DNA of 64,000 nt from Seriola aureovittata (lineage: Eukaryota; Chordata; Actinopteri; Carangiformes; Carangidae): assembly GCF_021018895.1 (NCBI RefSeq), contig NC_079387.1, forward strand, positions 2,476,583 to 2,540,582, written 5' to 3'. The notes under the pieces were generated by a model. That model had not been told where the DNA came from and ran no database searches. It saw only the letters and a list, made by a program, of their open reading frames with translations. A program made the translations under genes and the position numbers. This document shows, in pieces, positions 1-15,200 of this stretch. How positions within the stretch are numbered: position 1 is the first letter of the stretch; every line of letters starts with the position of its first letter.

Positions 1-3000
1 ACTGAGTCTAAAGCAACCTGACCACCCAACCCAGGTCAGGTTGTTTGTGATGTCATATCCACAGGTGCATTTGAAAGTCAGTATGATTTACATATTATGT
101 ACGTTAACTACACCTCGAAGTCCAAGCTGATTCAAAAGTAATAATAATAATAATTATAATAAGGTCAGTGTTTCTGATGCATTCAATATAAAACATATTA
201 TTATTTTCTATTTGTATAAATAAGTAATAGTAAAGTAAGTTAGTAAATGTACTGAATGCATAAGGCAACTCATATAAACAGGGCTCAGACTTACAGACTG
301 ATCTTCATTGATTGGGTCCTGGACGCTGCCAGTGTTCTGGGGCACCCAGGGGGGGTCGAATATGGGGACACAGGGCATGCCCAGTATAGGAGATGGCAGA
401 GTGAAGTTGATGCTGGGTGGAGGAATCTGAAATAAAAAGACAAATGTAGTACAACACGGGTCAAAGTGAGACGGGAGGACGACTTTCCTTTTTGTGGATG
501 TAGAAACATGACAATATGATTATTCCGTACCTTAAAGATCTGCTGGGCTCCTTCCTCCATGCGAGGCCACACCTGGTAGCGGAAACGCCACAGTGTGTAA
601 AACTTCAGGACGGAGTTGATGCGCTGGCAGGCCTCCTGGTGCTGGAACTCGGCCATCATCATTTCGGTCACCGCGTCGGGGACCTTTACCGCACACAGAA
701 GGAACATGGCAGCTGGAGGGGGAGTAAAAAGGGCAAGAGCGAGGACATGAAAAAAGAGGCAGGGATGGAAAGGGCAGGAAAAATGTGGTTGGGGAGAGAT
801 TATGACAGAGGGCAAAAAAGAAATAGGAGAAAATGGAGACTGCTAGAATAACATGTCATATGTGTTTTCATAATTTAAACTTCTGAACACTTATAAACTC
901 TGATAGGCACAACAACCTACAGAGGCAACCCACGGATCACCGACACTCAGCCTGACGGTCGACTCACCGGCCGCGGCCGCCATGTGTTCGTCCACGCTCA
1001 GCAAGAGCTCCCAGGCCGCAGGCTGGACGTCTCCGTACATGTCGTCGGTCAGGATGGGAGCTGCTTTGATCAGTAGCGAGAGCGGCGCCGGAGACAAGCT
1101 CATCACCTGAAAGAAACACGAAGCATTAAATAAAAGGAAAATGGAAAGTACTTGTTTACTTCCTTGACAAAGCTCTGAGGTTAAAAGGTAAAGCATCCAA
1201 AAACCAATTCACCTGGTTGCGGATGTACTTGAGCATGCCTGTATCTTTCTTCCCTTCTGTGTTGGAGTCAGTGGGTCTTCTCTTCATGGACGGGGTCCTC
1301 AGACAAGACTTGTCAGAGCACTGAGGGCAGAGAGACGTTTATGAACCACCATGAAGAACTAAACCCATTCCTTTATTGATTCATTCATCCAAGTTTAAAG
1401 CGGGACAGACAACTTGTGAAACGAACCTCTTTGTTTTTCTTTGCGCGTGCCCCGATGTTACCAGAGGAGGCGCTGTCTTCCCTCAGGCTGTCCACCGTCT
1501 CGCCGTACACAAGCTTGATGGCGCGGACCAGACGGGCGCAGGAGCGGCTGTGGTGCTGGTAGCAGTGCGGATGGCAGAAGTCTATATGGGTGCAGATGAA
1601 ACTCTGCTGGTTGCACAGCAGGATCATAATCTGAGAGAGGAAAAAGGGGAGGGGAGGGGAGGTCAGTATGTAAGAGGGAAACACACGGGTACACGATCCA
1701 CACATACTGATATACGTACATGGAGCCAGGACATGTTGCGGTGGTAATTGTCCTCTGCTCCTCCTGAGCTCGGACCCTCTGGCTCTATGCTGGGTTCACT
1801 GGTGCTGAAGGGACTGCCTGCAACCAGGGAAAAGGACACACATATTACAACAGAAGGAAATATCCAAGGTCATTTCCATTTCTTAATAAATGCTATAAAA
1901 CAAATGAGACTTAAATGAGAGTTAAATCACAGGCCACTTTTCCTTCCTAAATCCTGTATCTTGCTGTTGTGAACAGGATGCTGTTAATTAACCCCCTGCT
2001 TTCTCCTGCATCGTTCATTGTACAGTTACAGCTTTTTCTATTTATCATTAAAGAAGAGAAAGCACATGCTTAAAGCAGTATTCTCACTGCCGTCCATCCC
2101 AACAAGCTCTACTTCCTTTTAATGAACAACATGAATGACTTGAATGACTCCACGACTTTACCGATGTCAGTAACAGTGTCCCTGCTGTGTGTTTGCGACA
2201 GCAGGCCCTCCTCGTTCTCCGACTCCGAGTCCTGCCGAGACAGCTTGGTGCTCTTGAGGCTCCCTGCCCGGCGTATGGAGGACAGGGAGCCGCCCTTCTT
2301 CACGCGGAAACTGCGGGCTCCTTTGATCTGAAGCAGCCGGGAGCCTCCGATGCGAATCTTACGGATGGGTGCTGGGGAGGACGGAAGTGGGGAGAGATTA
2401 TCTGCAACCATCAGTGAGTAATAAGCAAACGGCAGTAACAAAAACGAGTGAGCCGGTGTGTGTGACATCGGGTCTCACCCTGGGTTTCCTGTGTCTTCTT
2501 GTCATCGCAGGTGGTGTCCGACTTCAGCGTGTGGCTGCTGCTGTTCAGCGAATCGTGTCCGTCCTCGTCATCGAGGATACCTGCAAAGCTGATCTTCCTC
2601 TCGTAGCGATGGCGGCCGAGCTCCGGGTCCAAGCGCAGGCGGCAGCTGTCGAGATCCTACAAGCGGATATGTGAGCATCATCAGTGCAACATATATCCGG
2701 TGAATGTTTTAGTGCATATTTTTGATTCATGTTTCCTTTGGAAAAATACACACACTGAATGCACGGGTTACTGTGGAAGTACTGACCACAAGTGGCTCAG
2801 TGCGCGGGCGTGGTAAGCAAGGAAATGTCTCTCGCAGGAAAGTGGTGATTTCCAACAAGAGCTGGCAGGCAGCCATCTTTAGAGCAAAGGGGCAGCCACA
2901 TTTTGTAGGATTGACTGTGTCTTCAGGCAGAAATTGATGTAAAATAAAATGACATGGTTAGAGCATTAACATGTTTTTGTCACCTTGTAAAAAACTTCGT

Positions 3001-6000
3001 GACATGTAATTACATAAAAAAGATGCATAAGTAAAGGATTTAAAAAAAAACCAAAAACAAACAAATCTAAACTATAATTTTAATAAAACCCTATCCACCA
3101 AAACTGTGTCATGAAACACCACAATGCGACTCACTGTCGTCTAAATAGTCTTCTTCCTCGTCTTCTTTTCTCATTCTCCGTTTGGTCTCTTCATCGTAAA
3201 TGTAACCCAGAATGTTGGCAGGGCTCTCGCTGTCAGAGTGACAGAGTTCACTGAGCCTTGTGCCGATCGCCTGAGCAGATTAAACACACAGAGACACGCG
3301 CTCTTACATTTAGCGGAACATCATTATTAAGCGTCACCTTCTATAATCTGTGAAATCTTAAACACTCACGTCTCCCCACTGGCAGAAATGTTTGGCAGCG
3401 TTCCACTGGAGTTTCTGGTTTCTCTTGTTGCCGACAATAGGTGATCGGCCCCTTGACAGCCCTCTTTTGGTAATATTGACGTGGTGGCCTTTCATCCACT
3501 CTGGCCAGTTGCCACGGTTACAGCGGTGGACGAATCTGGCGCATTCCAGGAAGAGGGAGGCCCGGGCCACAACTGGAGCTTCCTGAAAGTAGCAGAAAGT
3601 AGATAAAGATTTTTTTTTTTTAATGTAATAGCTTTTGAATGCGCAGAACAGCCCGAGGTGACATGCATTTACAACTCCATGCATTGTTTCCAGAATGAAA
3701 AACACACCAGGTCCAGAGCAGCAGCGAGGATGGAGGCGTCAGGTATGGTCCCCGGCTCACAGCAGTTCAGGAGAAACTGGAAGCGTTTCATACCCTGTCG
3801 AATGGCGCCCAAATTGACCACGTTCTTATTCTTCATGGCCTCCTGACTGGCTGCTAGACGCTCCTGAAAGCCATGGGGACCTGGAGAACAAAGAAGAAGA
3901 GAAGAAAAGAGAGGAAGAGAGGAGAAGAGGAGAGAGGAGAAGAGGGTATAGCAGAACAAGTGAAGGGGATATTTTTGGAAAACAAGCATATTAAGGAGCG
4001 CTCTTTTGCACTTTTTTCCCCCCACGTGAACAGCAGCACTGAAGATTGCATTAAGACATTGCATGAAGCAACATCACCATCCAGGACATTTAACAAAAAG
4101 CACTGAAGAGCCACTGACAAATGAAGCTGAGTGAGAGATGGACACACAGCCACCGGCGGAGGTTACACTTGGATTTTCAATTCTACTTGTAGTGTATGAT
4201 CTCACCGACACAAATTTTTTTTTGTAGCCAAGGCAACTTTCAGGTCTCTTAAACATTACATTCTTTTGTTTATTTCCTATATATGACATTGAAATGACAA
4301 GTGTAACCGTAGCCGTACAGAAGAAAGCTGTATGTGGACCATTCAGTATTATCGCTTCCCTGAAATTCAGGCATCGGAAAATACCACCAGACATCACCAC
4401 AGAAGAGACGAGAGAGAGAGCGCTGACAGCGTCATGCTTGACGTAGCACAGAAATATGCTTCGCAGCAGAAAGATGGTTTCATAGATGTGAGTTATTCCC
4501 AGACACCTCCTTTCCTCTCTTTCCACCGTTAAATGAAACAGAGAGGAAGGGGTCGATTGTTGAGACAGAACAGGACGTGCATAGTTGGAAAGGAGGGAAT
4601 GTAGAGTTGGTGAGACAACACACTGTTACGGAAGAATTTTGACTAATGAAATTAGAGTGATCTATTTTCTCATTATATAAGATGCTTCTTATCTTCTGCT
4701 TTTTTAGAAAGGATGATACATTTTAGGGGGGAACTGGAAACAATGACAAGTTGCCATTGGAGAGAAAAACAGACATTTTACACTCCACGAGAAGGTGAGT
4801 TTCAACACATCTGAATGTCTGGGTTTGTAAATCTTTAAAATTATATCATTTATATAGATTCATTTTCAGTGGAAATCACCGCATTGATGGCACTAATGGT
4901 TTGTTGTGTCTAATAAAAGGAGTACTCCAGCTATTTCTCCAGCACTTCCGGGGTAAAGTTAGGGGACAACATCGATGACATGTTGTAACAGTAGCACAAG
5001 CCGAGACGGGTCAGCACGTCAGCAAACTGATGCAGAAATGTCAACTTGCATTAGCCACCATAAGCTACAGGTCATACCAGGCCAAGTAAGGCTGCAGCAG
5101 CAAAACCTCAGAGTGCACTGACTTGAGCACGGGGGTGTTTTATTGCTTTTGCATTTAACTTTACATTTGTAAGAATCAAGAATATTACGTTACTTCCTCT
5201 GTCAATTGTTACATAGTCTTGCTTTTAAAGTGCCACCGCTGGATTGTTTTATGTTAACGTTTTATTGGCTGGTTTCAGGCCAATTATTCTGAAAAATAAA
5301 GTGTACTTTTACAAACTAGACATTTTGATGGGTTGAAAATGATACATCCAGGCTAACAGAGTGTAGCAGGCAGCTTTCCGGCGATGGAGAATGGCGTACG
5401 GAAGAATTGGCAGAAGGGAACAGACCACGACTTTTTGCGAGGTGAGACAAGGCACGACACCACACCGACAAAACAAAGAGGCTGGGACACAAAGAGAGAG
5501 AGAAATAGACAAAAAGGACGATGGGGGGGCGTGGGTGGGCGAGGGGCACCCTGGTGTGGGGGGAGGTCTACCATCTTTCTCTTCTGTGTGGTGAAGCTTG
5601 GATGGATTCCTCCTGCCAGACCTCCATTTACCGAGCCGCTTGAAGAAATTCTCCTCCTCGTCCCTGCCGTACTCCGGCCCTGCAGCGCCTCCCTCTGAAA
5701 GCTTCACCGCACTGGTGAACTTCACCTACGGCCACATAAAACACACACACACAAAATGTAGAATGTGTGGCCAAACATGCACAAACCAACTTAGCATCTT
5801 ATACCAAGAAATAACGATCAAATCTCAATCACAATCTGAAATTTTCTTGCAGACAATTTTGACCAGATACCCAAATTTAGATCTGTACATTTTTTAAAGT
5901 AATTTGTGTCTTTCATAATTTATTCATTCAATTAACTGCTCAGTTTTTTTTCTGGTTATTTCATCTTCCAAGATAAATCATCACAGCCTATGTTAGCATC

Positions 6001-6243
6001 AGCCTCACCTTTGAACTCTGTCGTATGAAGGAGAGTCGATCCACTGAGCTGATATCCAGCAGGTCCTCCACACCGTCAGTCAGTCCAGAAAGAGAGGAGC
6101 GCTTTAGCCAGTTGCCTGGAGACACATGGATTAAAAAAAAAAAAAAAAAAAATGCACCTGAACGAACAACTCTGCAGAACAAAGGAAGGTAACGAAGCCA
6201 CGAAATCTATTGTACACACTGGGTTATGAAGGAGAGTACACAT

Positions 6244-6285
<42 letters not shown>

Positions 6286-9200
6286 GGGGTGGATAGAGGA
6301 CGGGGGTGGTGCATTCACTCACCGTTATTGCACATATATCACATACAATCAGGGTATTTAAACTCATAACAATTCACAGACTGAGGGATCATTCAAAATT
6401 GGTACAAAACAGGAACAAAACCAACTTTTTTTTTGCTTCTTTTAAGGTGACTGAAACAAAAGACCCAGGTCGAATAGTATTTGCAAATACAGTGTTATAT
6501 TATGGTCATGATGCAAGGTAGATGGAGTGAACTATACTGCCCTATGAAGTCAGAAAAGAGAAAGCTGCACAACTGAAGGAAGGCATTTAGCTTTGTGGAA
6601 TAAAAAAACTGAATTACCAAAAAATAAAAAATAAAAAATAAAATCAGGAAGCATCCCACCAACTAGCTTCCACTTGCTATAACGCTAGCTTTCTTACTTC
6701 AGCTTGTAGTTGGTTGATATGATTTGCAAATACAATTCAACCCGGGTCCGGAACACCGTGCACACTGGGAGAGATGACCAACACAAAAAAAAAAAAAAAC
6801 AGACACATGACATCGATACTGTATGAAGATGGCTCCACATCCACATACGTAAGACAGAGAGAGTGAGTGGTAGGCGGACAGTCCCACGGCATGCTGAGGC
6901 ACAAGAAGGGACACAAAACAGACCAAAGAAATGAAGTGACTTGGCCTCGCAGCAGGCAGTGTTCCAATGTTAGACAGACAAAACACATCATGTTTGAGTG
7001 AATTTCAAGATGAGGTATGGTCATGGAAATACATACTGTAACCAGAGCTAATATATATATATATATAAAAAAAATGATTTGGATGCTTTGCACTGAGAAC
7101 AAACAATATTTTCCTGCATGTTGCTTTTAAGGTTAGTATGTAGAGTACGAGCGAAAGAAATTCAGATGTCCTTGACCAAAACTCCAAACTCTTTGGCATG
7201 AGCTTCTTTATTTAGCTGTTGAATTTTTTTTTTTTTTTTTAGGTGAAATAAAACCTGTTTGAAAAATATATAGGAAATTTGTTGTTAACACATTCCACAG
7301 CTCTAAAACAAAACTCTCCTTTCTTTTCTCTCTTGAAGATTTAAGCCCAGAATGATACGTTTATCTAGATCTTACAGTTGGAAATTTGGTTTGACCGACA
7401 TTTGATTTGGGTAAATTCGATTATTTTTGTGCCCAAGCCCAAATCCAAAATAAAATAGTGACTGTTCCTGAAAACCCTTGTGATTATTTTTTAATGATCC
7501 TAGTCTTTTTTCTCCTTGAAGTTTACAGTCAAAATGTGAGGATTCACAGCTGTGTGCAAATGCAAAGTGGAGTTCTAGTCATGCAAATAGTTTTCAGTGA
7601 CAGTGCTGCTCTGGTGACGACCACAGAAACAGTCAGAAATTTTATTGGTTGGCATGAAGCTCTATTGATGAGCAAGAATGACTTGCATTCATAATAATAG
7701 CTCCTCCATTAGTGCTTTTTCATCACACTTTAGTCCAAAATTACCTGTCGGTTTTTTGAGTTCTGGCTCTAAAAAAAAGAGAACAATTGAAGGTAAACAT
7801 TTTTCAGGGTGGTGAGAGGCAGACTTGTTTGCGTAATATGTGCTCGTACCTATAGGCAGCTTCAGTTTCTTGCGAAGGGAAATACGACGGGATCTGGATC
7901 GAGAGCGCCGGTCGGTGGTGGTGCCGGAGTGGGCGGTGGTGCACTCTGAGGTGTCCTGCTCCGATTGGCTGCTTGTGTCGCTGGCGGCGCTCTGCGACTT
8001 GAACATCTTCCTCCAGAAATCCTTCCTGCCCAGCAGAGCGCCCGGGATCTGTTCTTCACTTGGGGGGGGGGGGGGAGAAAAGGAAGGTCGGATTTGAGGA
8101 TAAAAACTTCACAAAAGCAAAGTTTAACATCGGCTTTTTACAAATTTGTATATCTCTTGGTATAAATCTGATATTTATTCTTTATCTAAGGGGGAGAGGA
8201 AGCAACAGGTATAGTTTTGAAAGGTTTTCCTATTTTGTGCAGAGAAATGGCAGCTGGGCTCGACATGGTGCTATATGGAGACACTGTGAGGTGAACACTC
8301 ACTGTTCGGGTGTCTGGGGGGGTCTGCTGGAGATGTAGCTGCGACACTCATCTGCAGCACTGGACACCTGACCCTTCTCCCCGGACACACCCGCCTCTGA
8401 CCTGCGCACACACACACACACACCCCGACAAACAGACAAACCAGCTGAAGTCTCCTGATGCAGTAGAGCGTACCCGCGTGGAAATGACGTTTAGCATAGC
8501 TCCAACGCTTTAGCTCTGATGGGGACTAGAAGAGCGTCATTGAAGCTTTAGATGTTTTTGGCAAAATGAGTTAAGCCATGATAACTGCCTGCTCCACATG
8601 TGGATGGAAACATTCCTAATTTATCAGTCAGTTACCGTTTTGTCAGTAGATTTGCCACTGTTATACTTATGATACTTATATAAAAACCATTAACTGCATT
8701 GATTATTTGTTATAGTTTCTAATTACTTACAGTGCATAGTTTTGCATGTTCACAATATTACATAACTTTTTGCAGTAAAAGAAAAGGGAAACACGTAGAA
8801 ATATTGCATAAAAAATCTGCAAAAACAAGATGTGGTAAATATTTGTGGATATTACAAAAAAAAGAAAAGAAAAACCTAAAACTTAAAAATAATCAAATTC
8901 ATAAACAAAATAATTGGTTGATTGATCATCCATATTACATACTCACGTTTTCCATCATCTAAATATTCAAGCTTTTAAAATGCCTATTTTTCAAGATAAC
9001 GCCACAATTATGTAAATCCTACATGTGCATGTGCCCAGGTTTAATTATATTTTGCTCTTTAATTATTGACCTCATTCATTTCAAAATAGTGGAGGTGGCT
9101 CCCGGCAGGGCTGGCCAGTGCTACAGCCACATCATTTTCAAAATAAAAACATCAAATCAGTCACTCAAGCAAGAAAAACAGATGCAGACAGGACAGAAAT

Positions 9201-12200
9201 AAACGTAAAATAAATTTGAAAAAAAAAGGCAAGCAGTGATGAGAAGCATAGCTCTGATTGGTCAGATAAGGAGAAATGTTGAAATAGGATGTCACATAAT
9301 CAATCACTGTGATTGGATGAGAAATATTTTGTTACATTATAAGGGGGAGGGTTTTAAGGTCTATGCTCAAGTGCATTTCAACAGGAATAGACACATGGTC
9401 ATTTTTGTCAGTCTTAACTTTTACTAGTTTACGACTGGACAAAAAAAAAAAAACCGATGTCATTTAGACAATTTCTGGCCAGTAACTAGCCAGTACCTCT
9501 TTGGTCCAGGCTGCTTGGTCTCTTCCTTCTCTTCGGGTTTCTTGGTGGTGGCGACCTTCTCGGCGCTGTCCAGGAGCGCGCTCAGTGCCACCCTGCGGAA
9601 CACGTTGCCATGGGCCTCCTTAATGAACTGCACCAGCTGGCGGATGTCACAGTACAGACCCTGGAAGGGAAGAGGGTGACAAAGTGAGAGCGAGGCACGT
9701 GTGAGTCAAATGGTGTGTGCATGGTAAAGTTGTCTCAGAGGAAGGAAAAGGACGTGAAGAAAACAGTCAGGGCCTAGAATCGGGCTGATATTACTTCACA
9801 GTTAGCATCCAACAGTGTGTTTTTTTTCCCCACATACATATATATGCATAAATGTGTGGTGTGCAGGAGCACGCTCGCGTTTTGTCAAGGAACTGGCTCC
9901 AGCTTGTGAGTGGGTGGCCTCTGATTCTGTGCCATAATAAAGCCTGCCTTGAGAAAGCCTGTCATCTTCCGCCAACATACACAAGTCATGCCAGCCTCGA
10001 GGCGTTGTAGGCACCACAGAGTGGCCGTGGTACCTCATTGCTCTTAGAGGAGTGATCCGACTGTAGCGGGAATGCATGGACTATTTAAGTTTGATCAAAA
10101 AGATGTAAACAGTGACTCAGTTGGAGGACTAATATAGTGTATTTTGCCTGTTACAAGTTTGCTGTAATAGGCATCAGTTTCCAATTAATGTACAATAAAA
10201 TATAAAGTGAAAAAGATCTGTGAAAAATGATCCATTCTGGGAAAGAACAGAGAATGGCTCAATGCTTCTATTAACAAAGTGAGATTAAGTACTTCTCATT
10301 TCCAATTCATCATGTATGACACAGCATTAACAGAGGCGACATAAGTGATTGTTCTTCTTTAGGCTCGGCACAAGATGAGCCATTAATAATTCAGCTACAA
10401 CATCCTGCGAGACGAAACACGAGTGTCTGAATCTAAAGGGAGTACAACTGATATGTGAGGTGCAGACTGAATCAAGGGAGAGCCACAGAGATGGATAGTG
10501 GAGATGAAAAATAAACAGACATGGAGAGAGGCAGATGGGCCGATGACTTCACACACCACTCACCAGGTTCTCGGGGCTGTGCAGCTCGTGTGTGGTCGAG
10601 GCGCAGCGGGTGATGAGACACTTGAACATGCAGCCCACCACCACCGCCTCCATATTCTGGGCCACGGACTTGTTGTCCCCCGTGGTGAAGTTGTTCCCGA
10701 AGCCCGCCTTGTCTGGAAGCAACAGGGAAGCGGGAGAGACCACGGATCACACAGGGGGGCGGTTTAGTCAGCGAAGGGAGACAATTATTGACAGCTGACC
10801 AGCTTGAGTATAGAACAGTGAGCCCGTACAACAGGGAGGGAAGGGGGGGGGGGCAAAGGAAAAGGTTCATACAGCATATGGGGGAGAAGCAAACTGAAAA
10901 GGATTCTGGGAAGAGGATAAGGAATACATGCAAGTGACTAAGGCCTGCTATAAAAACATACAGTAGGGGGCTTATTCCCTCGGTCCAGTTAGATGAAACT
11001 TATTGTCTATGCAAAAAATATAAGCTCTATAAAAAAAACTAGATTTAATCATACAAGTGTAAATTTTGGAGTTGCAGGCGAGTTTTGTCACTTTCGGACA
11101 GAGTGAGGGGTGCAGCAATGGAAGCGGTGCCTAGGGAAGGGTCTGATTAGGTGAGAATATTCATCTTACTGCTAATATTATTGACTGTTATTGATTATTG
11201 ATCATGTGTATCTACCGATGTTTCTTTTTTTCGCCCTCCTGGACCTCTCACCTGCACTGCCGTACTCTGCAAGAGAAAAGAGGCGGGGCACAAGTTGATT
11301 GACATCAGGCCAGCACAGACATGTACGCGGTGTCAGAAAGGACGTGGCACCCCACCTCCGGATGGAGGTGAACTTGAGACGCACACATACAGACTGCCAC
11401 ACGTGAAAATAACACACACACACCAAAAAAATTTAACAGGGTGCCCTGTTCACTTTCAGAATTAAAACACTCATCGGTTCAGTAACTTGCCAATTGCACA
11501 GTATTTCGTATCATATGACTTAATGGAGTTACCATGTACAAAACTTCAGTGCAAAACTGGCATGTGCAATGTGTGTCAATGCTCAGCAATAAAGCCACTG
11601 GTTGAGCAGTGATGTAATGGGCAAAGCTTTGGATTGGCAAGTGTACAGAATGGATGAGTGAGAAAGGAAGGTAGGGTTCAGCTCATTGAGGTGGATGAAG
11701 AAAAAGAGGGAAGATGGAAGCAGAAGGAGGACGACAAAAAGGGACACGGACAGGCAGAGTGGAAGGAGGAAGGTAAAATACAGATATATAAACATAGATA
11801 GCGCTGGAATGCAAAGTCGAAGTGCGGGGTGAGACAGCAGTAGTATAATTCAGCTTTGTCAACAACACTACAGCATAGTACTTGTCAAAAATGTCAAGCT
11901 AATCTTATGTTAAGTTATGTGAATCTTATCTTACTGCTCTATAATATTGCACCCAAATTAAACCTTTGAGTGTGATATAGATTTGAATAGTGATAATTGT
12001 ACCAAAAACAATGTAAATGTCTGCACAGTAGTGCTGAAACTACTAGTCAATTAATCAACAACCATTTTGAAAGTCATTTATTAAGACAAGAATGTGAAAT
12101 GTGAAAATGTACTGCTTTTTATATCATTGTAAATGTAAATATTGGTGCATTGGTCAGCCGATGTCAACTGACCAGTCAATAGCTGCTGGATTGAGTTGGA

Positions 12201-15200
12201 ATTACATTTTGTTCACACATTCGTCATCCCTACAGGATCGACTGTAATAATGTCGGAGATCAAACTTTTCACCTAGTGCCGTCACCAGTTGAAAAAACCA
12301 TCCAGTGCTTTTAAAAGCAAAAGTCAGCAATGCTCACAACACTAACTAACTGATGGTGTGCAGATATTATATTAGCATGTTCACCATTTTGCACCATTTA
12401 GCATGTCAGCATGCTAAGATTTAGAACAACAGAAGGCTGATGTAAATGTTAGTTTTGCAGGTATTTGGTCATGACAAAATGCTAATATGTTATATACTGA
12501 GAGGGTGAACATGTTAAAATTATACCTGTTAAATACGTTATGTTAGCATTGTGATTGTGAGCATGTTGGCACGCTGACTTTTATGTTTACTTAAAAGCAT
12601 AGTCTCGCAGAGCTGCCTGACTCTAGACTTGCTGTCTTTTGTACATGCTGATATTTTGTAGACTAAATGATTAATTGATTAATTGAAAAAAAAGAATTGT
12701 CAGATTAATCAATAATAAAAGTAATTGTAATGTGCAGCCTTACTGCAGCGAATATCAACTTTTGCTGCATCAATCCCAACATGAATCAGTATCAGCATTC
12801 AAAACCAATGTCGTTCAAATCCTGATTCACTTTATTTTTTGCATTTGTTATCAGCGCATTTGCATTTTTTTGTATTTGTATTTGCATTCAGTCCCACTCA
12901 CACGCACACACACACACCACATACTTACTGTCAGTAATGGGCTCCATGCAGAAGCCCAGCAACGCATGCAGGAAATCCACAATGTTATTGAGAGAGTCTT
13001 TGTTCACATACTCGCGCATTGTCTGGCGAAACTGCAGCTTGTCCAGCTTATATAGGCTGGTCAGGCAGTTCTGGGCCTGAAAGGAAAGATTTGGAACAGA
13101 ATACACTGTGCATTATGAAAGATTTGCATGAATCAATGTTTTCCAAACTGGCATGCTTTGTCTCAAAAGTAAGTCAGTAAGAACTAAACTGGCTTTCCTT
13201 GCAGGATGTGCTATTTTCATCACTTTTCATTGATTCTCATGAAGGGTATCCGCCATCGAGATAGCATTTTATTTCGTCTTTACTCTTTCACCTACCGTAA
13301 TAATAAAAAATATTGACCAGCATTGAAATAGAACTGCAGCTGCTCCTCACTCAAGTTACAAACCCGTCCATTTGCCCTCACAGGATTCATTCCAGTTTCA
13401 TTAAACTTTTATTACACCAAAGGGGCCAATACGTTTAATAATAAATAAAAAAGAAATATATGTCAAGCATCACTAACTGTGCTGATTTGTGGAAGCTGCA
13501 CACATGCAAAGGTCAGTTGAGTTCGAGAGACGAGTCTGACCTGCATCCTGAGGCGATCTCCTGACAGTCCGCGGTGCCCCTCGCCACAGCCGTAGGCGCA
13601 GCCCAGAGACTTGACTATCTTTATCAGCATGGTCAGAGCGAGGCGATGGGTGCTGAGGCCAGAGCCTTCTTCCTGTTCATGGAGAAGTGAAGGACACAAG
13701 CTTAAACACACAGGACTTTTATGATATCCTCTACATTTATAACCTCTACAACACACCTCTGAATACAGTTTGAACACACCTTTTTATCATTATCCTTGTT
13801 ATTCTTCACATCATCCTTGCTCCCCTGCCCACTCCCTCCACCACTTCCCCCTCCTCCTCCACCTCCGCCTCCGTCTCCCCCTCCACCTGCTCCCGGGACT
13901 GCTCCGCCTCCCTGGGCGCCTCCTCCGAGCCCTTGACTAGCCTGGTCTTTGGCTCGTGCCTCCTGGTTCTCCTTGTTGTCGGGCTTGGACAGTTTCTTGC
14001 CCATGCCGGGCACCACGCCCAGCTGCAGCAGGCAGTCGATGATGTTGAGGGCCACGTCGCAGATCCTGGAGCTGATGTCGTGACTGAGGACAGCGTAGAG
14101 TGCTCGTAGGACAGCCTGGAATACAAGGGGAAGGGGAAAAGGGTGAGGAACTGAGGGTAATTTGCAAAACAAAAAACATCTATTTCAGTTTAAATTCTCA
14201 CTGCATTTGTGCCTGGGAATCATTTCAAGTCACTTACAGTGAGGTCAAGCATGCCATTCTTCAGCACAAAGTTGTTGGTCCCCTCGATGTTCTCCCCTTC
14301 CTCCAGACAGGAGTAGTTGATGCAGGAGTCGGTGAGGCTGCGCGGCAGGTTGGCGCAGGCCAGCGGCTCCACAGGGATCTCAGGGACGGCGACGGGGTTG
14401 CAGAGTTTCTTCATGTGCTCGGTGAAGAAGTCGGCGTAGCCCACGTTGAAGGACGCCACTGTCGTGTTGAACGCCGCCATGGTGATGGTGGAGATCTGAG
14501 ATCGGACTTTAGGCAACAGAGGGGAGAGCGTTGTCGTGTATTCTGATTATAAGATGTGCCATCATGATTATATGTTCTATTGTGTCTTTTTTCAACTCTT
14601 ATTACTGGAACCTGTTCTTTAATTCCACTCAGATTATCTTCTCTATGGATTTCCACTGAAAGTCACACAGGTTGGCACCTCGCTGTTTGTTCTAAACGTA
14701 GAAAATTATATTCTGTTCTAAGTAAACCTATTAGCATGCATTTGATGCAGTGCGGAGCATAGTCCAAAGCCAACACTATTATTTGTATGTAAATTGGCAC
14801 TGTCACAACAATACTATTGTTATATAATCCTGTCCTAATTGTGCTCTACTCAGCAGGCCTCAGAGGAGCCAGCAGCATCTGTCCTCCCTTTGTTGTGGCT
14901 GATGAATAGTAATGTGATTATAGTTTTCCTCTTGCAGCAGTTCCTAATTTCTTAATTTTGTTATATTTTCATATATTTTCAAAGTGTGTTTGATGTTACT
15001 TTGAACTCCCTAGAAGCTGCACTGAGCATTTCCTATCCTCTAGGTATTGACTTTAATCACTGCTGTGTGCTAACTTGCTATTTTTGAATGGTTTGGAATA
15101 TATATTTCTATTGAGTTGCAAATCTATTCATGTTTCAGAAACTCCTGACTTGTCTCAGTCAAGGCTGGCTCTTAGCTTGTTCTGGTCTCAAGATTGATCT

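Noticed and set aside
13806..14179. Overlapping frames across UNC80 exon 13
   Set aside because: They arise from the GC-rich glycine linker read in the wrong frame.
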